Part shown: piece after piece, positions 1 to 6,486 of the stretch
Numbering within the stretch: the first letter of the stretch is position 1
How the letters are laid out: each line of letters opens with the position of its first letter
DNA from: Candidatus Altimarinota bacterium
Lineage (GTDB): Bacteria > Patescibacteriota > Gracilibacteria > UBA4473
Reading direction: 5' to 3'
Assembly (NCBI GenBank): GCA_018401175.1
Contig: JAGYLK010000059.1
Span: 1 to 8,065 of the forward strand
DNA length: 8,065 nucleotides
Translations under genes and position numbers: made by a program
The notes under the pieces: generated by a model
Told to the model about the DNA's origin: nothing
The model's database searches: none
The model's input: only the letters and a program-made list of their open reading frames with translations

Positions 1-26
1 AAAAATTCCACTGCTGTACAGTGGGG
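1..26 (-). terminator. Probable intrinsic terminator downstream of miaB
   Basis: A 6-bp perfect stem (CCACTG at 8-13, CAGTGG at 19-24) with a 5-base loop is followed, when read on the minus strand, by AATTTTT at the window edge. This is the form of a rho-independent terminator for leftward transcription. It lies about 70 bases past the miaB stop, so it could end the miaB transcript. The T run reaches the window edge, so its full length is not visible. Confidence 0.6.
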
Positions 27-54
27 TTCAATCTTCAAACTTCAATCTTCAAAT
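27..54. repeat. Tandem 14-bp repeat of the CTTCAA family
   Basis: Two adjacent copies of TTCAATCTTCAAAC (27-40 and 41-54) differ only at the last base. The same word, in slightly changed form, follows the stop codons of the pilin-like gene (about 5890-5910) and of jag (about 6487-6503). This looks like a fragment of a dispersed intergenic repeat located in 3' untranslated DNA. Confidence 0.65.
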
Positions 55-95
55 AATGAAGATATTGTTTCGTTTTTAGAGACAGGGAAAAGGGA

Positions 96-1403
96 CTAAA
101 CGAGATCCCCATTCAACACAAATCCATCCTGATCGGTAATTTTTACTTTCGCAATTTCTCCCGCCATATCGCGTCCACACGTCGCGTATACTTCAAGAAA
201 CTCGGCACTTCGTCCGCCACAACGCCATAAACCATCTTTTTGACGTTTGGCTTGCTCAAATAATACTTCCACCTCTTTGCCAATAAATTCTGCACGTCGA
301 GCGAGTGCATGTTTTTTGACCACTTCATCAAATCGTCGGAATCGGTCTTTTTTTTCTTCTAATGGGATTTGGTCTTTTCTCTCTGCGGCAGTTGTTCCTT
401 TTCTCGGTGAATAAATAGCGGTGTAGGAAAAATCGAATTTCATTCGTTCTCCAAAATTCAATAATTGTTGAAAATCTTCTTCTGTTTCTCCAGGAAATCC
501 GACAATAATATCGGTGACGAGTCCACATCCAGGAATTTTTTCTCGTAATTTTTTCACAATTTCTTCATATTCTTCTACCGTATAATTTCGCAGCATTTCT
601 TTGAGAACTTTATTGCTTCCGTGTTGTGCTGGTAAATGTACGCAGGGACACACCGTTTCACATTCTGCGATTGCATCAATTACGTCGTCTTTGAAATCTT
701 GTGGATGAGGAGAAGTGAAGCGGATGCGCTTGAGTCCAAACTTTTTTAGGATATCCACTTCCCGCAGTAATTCAGCAAAGCATTTTTTTCCATTATTTCT
801 ATAGGAATTCACATTTTGACCGAGAAGTGTTATTTCTCTCGCTCCATTTTGTACCAAGGTTTCACATTCTTTTAAAATATCTTCCATTGGTCGAGAAATT
901 TCTCGTCCGCGAGTATGAGGAACGATGCAATATGCACAGAATTTATCGCATCCTTGCATAATCGGAACAAAAACTTGTTTTTTGTTTTTTACATGAGGAG
1001 AAATAGAAAAGTAGTTTTGAATTTCTTCCGCAAATTCAACTTTTTCCGGAAAAAATTCTTCCAAAATTTTTGGTACTTTCCCGAGATCTTCTATGCGAAA
1101 AACAAAATCCACGGTGTTGAGTTTCAATATTGGATCGCTTGATGTGCTGCGTGAACCGGTTTGTCTTACCATGCATCCAGTTACGCCAATGTGAATATTG
1201 GGGATGTGTTGTTTTAATTTTCTTATGGCGCCAACAGCCTTGTCTTCAGATTTTTGTCGTACGCTGCAGGTGTTGAAAATTACTAAATCAGCAGTTTCGG
1301 ATACGTCACTTTTTTCCCATCCAGCACGTTCTAGGATTCCTACGACCCGTTCGGAGTCGGAATAATTCATTTGGCACCCAAAGGTTTCAATACAAAATTT
1401 CAT
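96..1403 (-). CDS. miaB: tRNA-2-methylthio-N6-dimethylallyladenosine synthase MiaB
   Basis: A radical SAM methylthiotransferase that adds a methylthio group to i6A at tRNA position 37, next to the anticodon, using two [4Fe-4S] clusters and S-adenosylmethionine in the cytoplasm. In the 435-residue product, the N-terminal UPF0004 domain has its three cluster cysteines at C10 (FGCQMN), C46 (NTCSVR) and C77 (TGCM). The radical SAM CxxxCxxC is C152, C156 and C159 (GCDKFCAYC), and a C-terminal TRAM domain spans about 370-435. The QHGSNKVLKEMLRNYT region and overall length fit MiaB better than RimO or MtaB. The frame is open for 47 codons upstream, but homologues begin at MKFCIETFGCQMN, and a promoter-like pair sits just before that ATG, predicting a leaderless message. 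There is no Shine-Dalgarno sequence. It is divergent from the mutase gene. The substrate-making enzyme MiaA is not in the window. Confidence 0.95.
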   Translation of the reverse strand: MKFCIETFGCQMNYSDSERVVGILERAGWEKSDVSETADLVIFNTCSVRQKSEDKAVGAIRKLKQHIPNIHIGVTGCMVRQTGSRSTSSDPILKLNTVDFVFRIEDLGKVPKILEEFFPEKVEFAEEIQNYFSISPHVKNKKQVFVPIMQGCDKFCAYCIVPHTRGREISRPMEDILKECETLVQNGAREITLLGQNVNSYRNNGKKCFAELLREVDILKKFGLKRIRFTSPHPQDFKDDVIDAIAECETVCPCVHLPAQHGSNKVLKEMLRNYTVEEYEEIVKKLREKIPGCGLVTDIIVGFPGETEEDFQQLLNFGERMKFDFSYTAIYSPRKGTTAAERKDQIPLEEKKDRFRRFDEVVKKHALARRAEFIGKEVEVLFEQAKRQKDGLWRCGGRSAEFLEVYATCGRDMAGEIAKVKITDQDGFVLNGDLV

Positions 1404-1410
1404 CGAGTGG

Positions 1411-1438
1411 AGTGTGCCAGTTTTTTGAGGAATTTCAA
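1411..1438 (-). promoter_or_regulatory. Predicted miaB promoter giving a leaderless mRNA
   Basis: Read on the minus strand, TTGAAA (1438-1433), a 16-base spacer and CACACT (1416-1411) lie exactly seven bases before the ATG at 1403. Transcription would start at or next to the A of the start codon. The -10 box matches the consensus at only three positions, so the box alone is weak. The shared spacing with three other genes in the window supports it. Confidence 0.5.
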
Positions 1439-1608
1439 CAATATTTGTTGTCTCAGACTTGAGTTGGGATATACAAAGAAAAGAGAATTTTCTTTTTTCT
1501 CCGCGAAAAAAAACATTCTCCTTCGGCGGACAAAAAAAGCTCATTGTCCCGATTAGCGGGATTCGCTTGCAAACGAAATACTCTTGTTCATTAAACCGCC
1601 TTTGGCAG

Positions 1609-1659
1609 TTTTAGCATTCACATTGAATAATCGTTTTTTGCTTCGTTTACAAAATCAAC
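1609..1659 (+). repeat. Intergenic hairpin repeat, copy A
   Basis: The core at 1613-1653 matches copy B (core 3180-3220) at 36 of 41 positions in the same orientation, and weaker similarity extends to about 51 bp. It contains a 5-bp stem ATTCA/TGAAT with loop CAT, then AATCG and a run of six T. Two of the five core differences fall in the 3-base loop and none in the stem. It lies in the region upstream of the mutase gene. Confidence 0.75.
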
Positions 1660-1708
1660 AAAAATATTTTATTGGGATAGTGCCATTTTTCCATTTCTGT
1701 CAAAAATT

Positions 1709-1735
1709 TTGTGGTGCAGTTGATTCTGTTATTAT
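1709..1735 (+). promoter_or_regulatory. Predicted promoter of the mutase gene, leaderless
   Basis: TATTAT at 1730-1735 matches five of six -10 consensus positions and is followed by seven bases and the ATG at 1743. The -35 is poor: TTGTGG at 1709-1714 with a 15-base spacer is the best candidate. The -10 box overlaps the alternative ATG at 1734, which argues against that start. Confidence 0.45.
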
Positions 1736-1742
1736 GCAGGAA

Positions 1743-3131
1743 ATGATTTTAAAGGACACTGTTTTTCGGGCATATGATATTCGAGGGGAAGCGTTTGTAG
1801 ATTTTGATGAAGATGGGATGTTTGTTTTGGCTCAGGGATTTGGTGAATACTTGAGAAAAAAATTTGATACACAGGAAAGTGAAACCGGAATTCGAGTTCT
1901 GGTTACAGGTGATGGGAGACAGTCACAACCAGAGTTTGGTCCTGCATTGGAAGCGGGTTTGGAAGCTGCGGGATGTGATGTCGTGTGGGGAGGGACGGTT
2001 CCGACTCCGGTGAATTTTTTTGCATTTCGGGATCGAAATTTTGATGGAGCAATACAACTTTCAGCAAGCCATAATCCAGCTTGCGACAATGGTTTGAAAT
2101 TAACAGATCGTTTCGGTGCTGTTTGTGGAGAAGAGATTCAAAAGATTCGAAAAATATGTCATTCTTTGTCTCCCACCAGAAAGGAAGGAATTATAGAACG
2201 AGAAGATGGAGAACTTCCTTTTTTGCAGGAATATGCAGAGAAAATAAAAAACTCAGTGCTTCCTCATCGAGGACGGTCACTTGTTCTTGATGCAGGAAAT
2301 GGAGTTTCGGGAATGGTATATCCTCAGATTTATCGTTCTTTGGGACATCAGGTGGATGAATTATTTTGTGATTTGGATACGACGTTCCCCAATCATCAGC
2401 CCGATCCAGAGCGCCCTGAAAATTTGCAATATTTGATTGCACGTGTAAAAGAGGTCGGAGCAGAGTTTGGTATTGCGTTTGATGGTGATGGTGACCGGTT
2501 AGGAGTAGTTTTGTCAGATGGTACGATTTTGAATGCCGATAAGATTTTATTTATTCTTGCAGCGGATTTTCTTTCTCGGAATCCAGGAGAGACCATCGTG
2601 GTTGATGCTATGAGTTCCGCGACATTGGCTGAAAAAATCAGCGACATTGGCGGTGTCGTAATTCGTTCAAAAACAGGACACTCCTTTATAGAAGAAGCAA
2701 TGCACGAATATGATTCTTTACTCGGAGGGGAACAGTCGGGGCATTTTATGTTGGGAGAAAATTTTTATGGGCACGATGATGCTTGCTTGGCGGGGCTTCG
2801 ATTTCTGGCAGCGATTGAGAAGTTTCCTTCGCTTTTAACTGAGGTGACGGTAAAATGGCCAGACTTGTTAGAATTTAGTGAAAAATTCTCAGCGTCCGAT
2901 GAAAAAAAATTTGAAATTCTCGAAAAGATGAAAGAATTACTTTTATCACAATTTCCTCAGGCAGATACGACAGACGGAGTGCGGATTGATTGGGGTGATG
3001 GAGAGTGGGCGATTGTTCGTTGTTCCAACACTTCACCGAAGATTGCAGTACGAATTGAGGCACGTGATGAGGAGAGTTTGAATAATAAAAAAGACTTGTT
3101 GGTGGGGATGTTGGAGAGACTTTTGAAATAA
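1743..3131 (+). CDS. manB: Phosphomannomutase/phosphoglucomutase
   Basis: An alpha-D-phosphohexomutase that interconverts the 6- and 1-phosphates of mannose or glucose, feeding nucleotide-sugar synthesis for the envelope. From the ATG at 1743 it is 462 residues, almost the length of Pseudomonas AlgC, and its key residues fall within a few positions of that enzyme's numbering. The N-terminus has FRAYDIRG. The catalytic phosphoserine is S109 in SASHNP. The metal loop DGDGDR is 247-252. The sugar-binding loop GEQSGH is 329-334 (E330, S332). The phosphate-binding loop RCSNTSP starts at R426. GEQSGH is also common in GlmM, but FRAYDIRG and SASHNP favour the PMM/PGM branch, so substrate choice is not certain. 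An in-frame ATG at 1734 and an open frame back to 1584 exist; the -10 box placement and homologue N-termini favour 1743 or 1734. It converges on fusA. Confidence 0.9.
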   Translation: MILKDTVFRAYDIRGEAFVDFDEDGMFVLAQGFGEYLRKKFDTQESETGIRVLVTGDGRQSQPEFGPALEAGLEAAGCDVVWGGTVPTPVNFFAFRDRNFDGAIQLSASHNPACDNGLKLTDRFGAVCGEEIQKIRKICHSLSPTRKEGIIEREDGELPFLQEYAEKIKNSVLPHRGRSLVLDAGNGVSGMVYPQIYRSLGHQVDELFCDLDTTFPNHQPDPERPENLQYLIARVKEVGAEFGIAFDGDGDRLGVVLSDGTILNADKILFILAADFLSRNPGETIVVDAMSSATLAEKISDIGGVVIRSKTGHSFIEEAMHEYDSLLGGEQSGHFMLGENFYGHDDACLAGLRFLAAIEKFPSLLTEVTVKWPDLLEFSEKFSASDEKKFEILEKMKELLLSQFPQADTTDGVRIDWGDGEWAIVRCSNTSPKIAVRIEARDEESLNNKKDLLVGMLERLLK

Positions 3132-3175
3132 TTTTTGACGCTGCTCTCGTAGGATATTTAAATTTTTTATGACGA

Positions 3176-3226
3176 TTTGAGCATTCATTTTGAATAATCG
3201 TTTTTTGCTGCGCTCACAAATGCAAC
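3176..3226 (+). repeat. Intergenic hairpin repeat, copy B
   Basis: Second copy of the repeat seen at 1609-1659, 45 bases past the mutase stop and in the same orientation. The stem ATTCA/TGAAT is unchanged, the loop is TTT, and AATCG plus six T follow. In this position it could act as a weak terminator for the mutase transcript. The other core differences lie in the GCTkCGyTyACAAA tail. Confidence 0.75.
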
Positions 3227-3243
3227 GTTCTTTGGAAATTGTG

Positions 3244-3276
3244 TTTTAAAAAAGCCTCACCGAAGTGAGGCTTTCT
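3244..3276 (-). terminator. Strong intrinsic terminator of fusA, possibly bidirectional
   Basis: A perfect 10-bp stem (AAAGCCTCAC at 3251-3260, GTGAGGCTTT at 3265-3274) encloses four bases. On the minus strand the loop is TTCG closed by C-G, the very stable UUCG tetraloop, and the stem runs into six T (3253-3248). It lies 21 bases past the fusA stop. On the plus strand the stem is followed only by CTG after CTTT, so it would stop the convergent mutase transcript less well. Confidence 0.93.
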
Positions 3277-3295
3277 GTTACTTTCAAATTTAGAA

Positions 3296-5374
3296 CTATG
3301 AGTTTCGTTCTGCGATAATTTTTTCAGCAACACTGTTTGGAACCTTGTCGTAATTCCCAAATTCCATAGTGAAACTCGCACGTCCTTGTGACATAGATCG
3401 AAGATCAGTAGCATATCCAAACATTTCTCCGAGAGGAATTTTGGCTTTTACAAACTTGTTTAATCCTCTATCTCCTTGCTCCTGAATAATTCCTCGTTTT
3501 GACGAAACATTTCCCATCACGTCTCCGAGGTAATCCTCTGGAGTAATAATTTCCACATTCATCATTGGCTCGAGAATTGCTGGAGCAGCTTTTTTTCCTC
3601 CTTCCTTGAATGCTTGTGCTGAGGCGATTTTGAATGCTAACTCAGACGAATCCACGTCGTGATATTTTCCGTCAATCAATTCCACCTCCACATCTACCAC
3701 TTGGTATCCAGCAAGAATTCCTCGCGTAACAGCTTCTTTGAATCCTTTTTCACATCCGGGGATGTATTCATTTGGAATCGAAGCTCCTTTGATCGAGTTG
3801 ATGAATTTAAATCCAGCTCCTGATTCTCCTGGACGGATTTTACAGACCACATGTCCGAACTGTCCGCGTCCACCAGATTGTTTCTTGTGTACGTATTCGG
3901 CTTCCACTTCTTTGGTAATTGTCTCTCGGTATGCCACTTGTGGTTGCCCGACGTTTGCTTCTACTTTAAATTCTCGTCGCATACGATCCACAATAATATC
4001 AAGGTGAAGTTCTCCCATTCCTGCAATAATTGTTTGATTGGTTTCTTCATCAGTCCACACTCGGAAAGTAGGATCTTCTTCTGCCAATTTTTGAAGAGCA
4101 ATACCCATTTTTTCCTGATCGGCTTTTGTTTTTGGTTCAATAGAAATGTTGATTACTGGTTCAGGAAATTCAATTGATTCTAGGGTGAAGTTTGCTCCTT
4201 CATTGCAAAGAGTATCTCCCGTTTTTGTGTCTTTGAGTCCAACAACCGCTCCGATGTGTCCGGCCTGAATCTCTGGAATTTCTTCACGAGAATTTGCGTG
4301 CATTTGTACCAAGCGTCCCACTCGTTCCTTTTTCCCAGAAACAGAATTAAGGATGTACGATCCTGATTGTAATGTACCAGCATATACTCGTACGAACGTA
4401 AGTCGTCCAACAAAGGGATCAGTTGCTACTTTAAACGCAAGAGCGGCGAGAGGACCATCTTTTCGTGGAGGAAATTCCATATGTTTCGTTTCATCGTCAA
4501 TATCCGTTCCCATAGCTGGGGGAATATCAAGAGGTGATGGCATAATCTCCGTTACTTTATCAAGCATTGGCTGAACTCCTTTGTTTTTCAAAGCCGTTCC
4601 CGTTAATACCGCCACAAATTCTCCGGCAATAGTTGCTTTTCGCATTCCGTTAATAATATCGGTTTCTGTTAATTCTTCTCCAGCAAAATATTTTTCCATT
4701 AATACATCATCTGTTCCTGCGACAGCTTCGATCATTTTTTCTCGGTATTCTTTTGCTTTCTCGAGATATTCGGCTGGTATTGGACCAACGGTAAAATCTT
4801 TTCCCATGTCGTCGTTGAAAATAGTCGCCTCCATGCGAATCAAATCAACGATTCCCTTGAAGTTCGATTCTTCTCCGATTGGAATTTGAATTGGGAATGC
4901 ATTTTTTGTCAATCGGTCAATGATAGACTGATATGATCGCCAAAATGATGCTCCTGTTCGGTCGAGTTTATTGATAAAACACATACGCGGAACGTTGTAT
5001 TTATCTGCTTGTCGCCATACTGTTTCTGATTGTGGTTCTACTCCAGCAACTCCGTCAAAAATACAAACAGCTCCGTCGAGAACACGAAGTGATCGTTCAA
5101 CTTCAACCGTGAAGTCGACGTGTCCCGGTGTGTCGATGATGTTGATCTGACAATCTTTCCAGTAACAAGTAGTAGCCGCTGAGGTAATGGTAATACCACG
5201 CTCTTGTTCTTGTTCCATCCAGTCCATAGTCGCTGCACCTTCGTGAACCTCTCCGATTTTATGAGATTTTCCCGTGTAGTAGAGTACTCGCTCTGTTACA
5301 GTTGTTTTTCCCGCATCGATGTGGGCGATGATTCCAATATTTCGGACTTTGTCCAACGGTGCAATTTTACTCAT
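3296..5374 (-). CDS. fusA: Translation elongation factor G
   Basis: The GTPase that moves tRNA and mRNA through the ribosome after peptide bond formation and, with RRF, splits ribosomes. The 692-residue product has all G motifs: G1 AHIDAGKT (17-24), G2 RGITITSA (59-66), G3 DTPGH with the catalytic His (81-85), G4 NKLD (135-138) and G5 GTALKNKG (259-266). Domain II follows from about 305, domain III from about 405, domain IV from about 480 (GGRGQFGHV at 501-509, tip loop HDVDSSE at 572-578) and domain V from about 602. Nothing is missing, and it looks like the canonical factor, not a paralogue. The frame is open 38 codons further upstream, but those residues are unlike any EF-G and cross the promoter, so MSKIAPLDKVRNIG is taken as the start. 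It stands alone with its own promoter and terminator, not in an str operon. Confidence 0.97.
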   Translation of the reverse strand: MSKIAPLDKVRNIGIIAHIDAGKTTVTERVLYYTGKSHKIGEVHEGAATMDWMEQEQERGITITSAATTCYWKDCQINIIDTPGHVDFTVEVERSLRVLDGAVCIFDGVAGVEPQSETVWRQADKYNVPRMCFINKLDRTGASFWRSYQSIIDRLTKNAFPIQIPIGEESNFKGIVDLIRMEATIFNDDMGKDFTVGPIPAEYLEKAKEYREKMIEAVAGTDDVLMEKYFAGEELTETDIINGMRKATIAGEFVAVLTGTALKNKGVQPMLDKVTEIMPSPLDIPPAMGTDIDDETKHMEFPPRKDGPLAALAFKVATDPFVGRLTFVRVYAGTLQSGSYILNSVSGKKERVGRLVQMHANSREEIPEIQAGHIGAVVGLKDTKTGDTLCNEGANFTLESIEFPEPVINISIEPKTKADQEKMGIALQKLAEEDPTFRVWTDEETNQTIIAGMGELHLDIIVDRMRREFKVEANVGQPQVAYRETITKEVEAEYVHKKQSGGRGQFGHVVCKIRPGESGAGFKFINSIKGASIPNEYIPGCEKGFKEAVTRGILAGYQVVDVEVELIDGKYHDVDSSELAFKIASAQAFKEGGKKAAPAILEPMMNVEIITPEDYLGDVMGNVSSKRGIIQEQGDRGLNKFVKAKIPLGEMFGYATDLRSMSQGRASFTMEFGNYDKVPNSVAEKIIAERNS

Positions 5375-5400
5375 GTTGTAAAGTGATAAATTTCTGCGCG

Positions 5401-5428
5401 ATTGTAGGAAATACACTGAAGTTGTCAA
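5401..5428 (-). promoter_or_regulatory. Predicted fusA promoter
   Basis: Read on the minus strand: TTGACA (5428-5423, perfect consensus), a 16-base spacer, then TACAAT (5406-5401, five of six). This is the best sigma-70-type promoter in the window. The expected start is near 5393-5394, leaving a leader of about 20 bases that has no Shine-Dalgarno sequence. Confidence 0.8.
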
Positions 5429-5440
5429 TTTTTTGACAAC
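5421..5440. repeat. Perfect palindrome in the fusA/pilin divergent promoter region
   Basis: GTTGTCAA and TTGACAAC form perfect 8-bp arms around TTTT. The left arm contains the -35 boxes of both divergent promoters. The symmetry would suit a dimeric regulator, but it may only reflect the two -35 sequences. On RNA it would be a short hairpin, but it is upstream of both predicted starts and so would not be transcribed from them. Confidence 0.8.
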
Positions 5441-5450
5441 GACGTACACT
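5422..5450 (+). promoter_or_regulatory. Predicted promoter of the pilin-like gene, leaderless
   Basis: TTGTCA (5422-5427), a 17-base spacer and TACACT (5445-5450), then seven bases (ATCTTCG) and the ATG at 5458. The -35 differs from consensus at one position and the -10 at two. Its -35 box overlaps the fusA -35 on the other strand. Confidence 0.6.
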
Positions 5451-5457
5451 ATCTTCG

Positions 5458-5889
5458 ATGAAAAAAGTATATTGGTTTTTGTTGTCATCTTCGCTTTTTA
5501 TTCAGAATACATGGGCGCAAGTAAGAAGCGATTTTGATGGGGTGATTCCCTCACGCGATACGGAAGATGAGGCTATTTTGAGTCTCGCAGATCGCGTAGA
5601 AACGGGGGCGCTTCATGTGACTGATATTTTGTATTTTATTGTAAAGCTTATTGACTTGGTTTCCGGATTGGCGGGGACACTGTGTGTTTTGATGCTTCTA
5701 TATGGAGGTTTCCAATATATGATGAGTGGGTTGAATGACGACAAAGAATCTGCAAAAAAAACGATTCGTTATGCCATTATGGGATTAATTGTTTCTTTTT
5801 TAGCGTATTTGATCGTTAATCTTTTGTTTGTTCAATTTACAGGAATGGAATTGAGTTGGAGTACGTTATGGGACCCAAGTAAGAATTAA
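5458..5889 (+). CDS. VirB2/T4SS-pilin-like small membrane protein
   Basis: A 143-residue protein with the layout of the VirB2/TrbC-type pilin families that are widespread in Patescibacteria. An N-terminal signal peptide (MKK, hydrophobic to about residue 16) ends at NTWA-Q, with likely cleavage after A20. A short polar segment with many acidic residues follows (about 21-55). Next come a hydrophobic helix (about 57-86) ending in LYGGFQYMMSG, a charged loop with NDDKESAKKTIR (93-104), and a second hydrophobic helix (about 105-126). The YGG-x-MMSG, acidic/lysine loop, second helix pattern is the family hallmark. No VirB4, VirB6 or coupling protein gene is in the window, so a role in secretion or DNA uptake is not shown here; the protein may only be a structural membrane component. 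The start has no Shine-Dalgarno sequence and fits a leaderless message. It is divergent from fusA. Confidence 0.75.
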   Translation: MKKVYWFLLSSSLFIQNTWAQVRSDFDGVIPSRDTEDEAILSLADRVETGALHVTDILYFIVKLIDLVSGLAGTLCVLMLLYGGFQYMMSGLNDDKESAKKTIRYAIMGLIVSFLAYLIVNLLFVQFTGMELSWSTLWDPSKN

Positions 5890-5990
5890 AACTTCAATTT
5901 TCAGTCTTCAAAATTCAGAAACAGGCAATGGACTTTTTTTAGAAGTTTTCTTTTTATTTGCAGCCTATAGTTTTTTTATTTGAAGTTTAA
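5886..5990. repeat. Inverted-repeat element filling the pilin-jag gap
   Basis: The gap starts at the pilin stop with TTAAAACTTCAA (5886-5897) and ends with TTGAAGTTTAA (5980-5990), inverted copies differing by one extra A. The right half (GAAGTTTTCTTTTTATTTG, 5942-5960, then CAG) closely matches GAAGTTTTTGTTTTTATTTG plus TAG in the next gap (from 6564). It resembles a small non-coding repeat of the same family as the element at 6483-6621. Confidence 0.55.
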
Positions 5991-6001
5991 ACGGGTCTCG
6001 C

Positions 6002-6029
6002 TTGACGATTTTTGTAAAAAAAATAAACT
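6002..6029 (+). promoter_or_regulatory. Predicted jag promoter giving a leaderless mRNA
   Basis: TTGACG (6002-6007), a 16-base spacer and TAAACT (6024-6029) stand seven bases before the ATG at 6037. This is the same geometry as at miaB, with a better -35. A second possible -10, TATAGT at 5966-5971, has no clear -35 and would put the RNA start just before the TTG at 5980. Confidence 0.6.
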
Positions 6030-6036
6030 CTCGTCG

Positions 6037-6486
6037 ATGGAAACAATTATTCAGAAAACGCTTCGGACTCTGCTTGATAAATTTGGTGCAGAGTATTTAT
6101 GTGTGACTGTTGCTGAGGAACAAGGTCATTATCGTGCTACTATTGAGACAGACAATGCATCTCGTTTAATCGGTCGAAGTGGTCAGACGTTGAATGCGTT
6201 GCAGATTTTGCTCAAAAATATTCTCTGGTCACAAAATGGAGAAAAGGTTTTTGTGACGGTTGATGTAGATGGATATCGAAAAGAGCAGGAGGAAAAAGTT
6301 TTGGCAAAAGTAAAACACATGATTGAGATGATGAAGGAGCGAAATTTCTCAGAGATGAAGCTTCATCCAATGTCAGCATATTTTCGCCGTGTAGTTCATG
6401 TATGGATTGCTGCGGAACATCCCGAGTTGACGACAGAGTCGCTGGGAGAAGGAGAGAGTCGGGCGATTAAAGTGCTGTATAAATAA
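6037..6486 (+). CDS. jag: Jag-type KH-R3H RNA-binding protein
   Basis: A 149-residue cytoplasmic protein that binds single-stranded RNA or DNA. Jag/KhpB proteins in Firmicutes act with KhpA in RNA regulation and cell division; the role here is not known. It has a type II KH domain with the GxxG loop G46-R-S-G49 inside SRLIGRSGQTLNALQ, a charged linker helix (about 80-105), and an R3H domain with the R-x3-H motif at R117-H121 (FRRVVH) followed by the conserved ESLGEGESR segment (134-142). The Jag-N domain found in Firmicute Jag is absent. The frame opens further at a TTG at 5980, adding 19 basic residues, but the ATG at 6037 fits the family N-terminus (METIIQKTLRTLL) and the promoter. It is not next to yidC, rnpA or rpmH as in many bacteria, at least within this window. 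Confidence 0.88.
   Translation: METIIQKTLRTLLDKFGAEYLCVTVAEEQGHYRATIETDNASRLIGRSGQTLNALQILLKNILWSQNGEKVFVTVDVDGYRKEQEEKVLAKVKHMIEMMKERNFSEMKLHPMSAYFRRVVHVWIAAEHPELTTESLGEGESRAIKVLYK

Larger units (their letters stand above)
1404..1742. other. Divergent intergenic region between miaB and the mutase gene
   Basis: This 339-base gap has no convincing gene. It holds the predicted miaB promoter at the left and mutase promoter at the right. Between them lie a small perfect hairpin (TCCCG-ATTAG-CGGGA, 1547-1561), a TTCG/CGAA mini-hairpin around 1562-1579, and repeat copy A (1609-1659). Both flanking frames stay open into the gap (miaB to 1544, the mutase from 1584), but neither extension looks like the conserved N-terminus of its family, and both would overrun the promoters. 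Confidence 0.7.

Noticed and set aside
1404..1544. N-terminal extension of MiaB to an upstream ATG (47 more residues)
   Set aside because: The extra residues are low in family likeness, the conserved MiaB start is MKFCIETFGCQMN, and the extension would run through the predicted promoter.
1584..1742. 53-residue N-terminal extension of the mutase
   Set aside because: Catalytic residues match AlgC-like numbering only with the start at about 1743, and the extension would translate repeat copy A.
3135..3180. Promoter-like TTGACG and TATTTA after the mutase with an ATG at 3169
   Set aside because: The spacer is only 14 bases and the ATG opens a three-codon frame (MTI then stop).
3738..4889. Several plus-strand open frames within fusA
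   Set aside because: They are antisense shadows of a highly conserved gene and have no family features or start signals.
5375..5488. 38-residue extension of EF-G
   Set aside because: EF-G proteins begin close to the G1 motif; the extension crosses the strong promoter and palindrome and overlaps the divergent gene.
5980..6036. TTG start for jag giving 19 more basic residues
   Set aside because: The ATG at 6037 has a promoter pair at the common spacing and fits the family N-terminus. A -10-like TATAGT at 5966 keeps the TTG start just possible.
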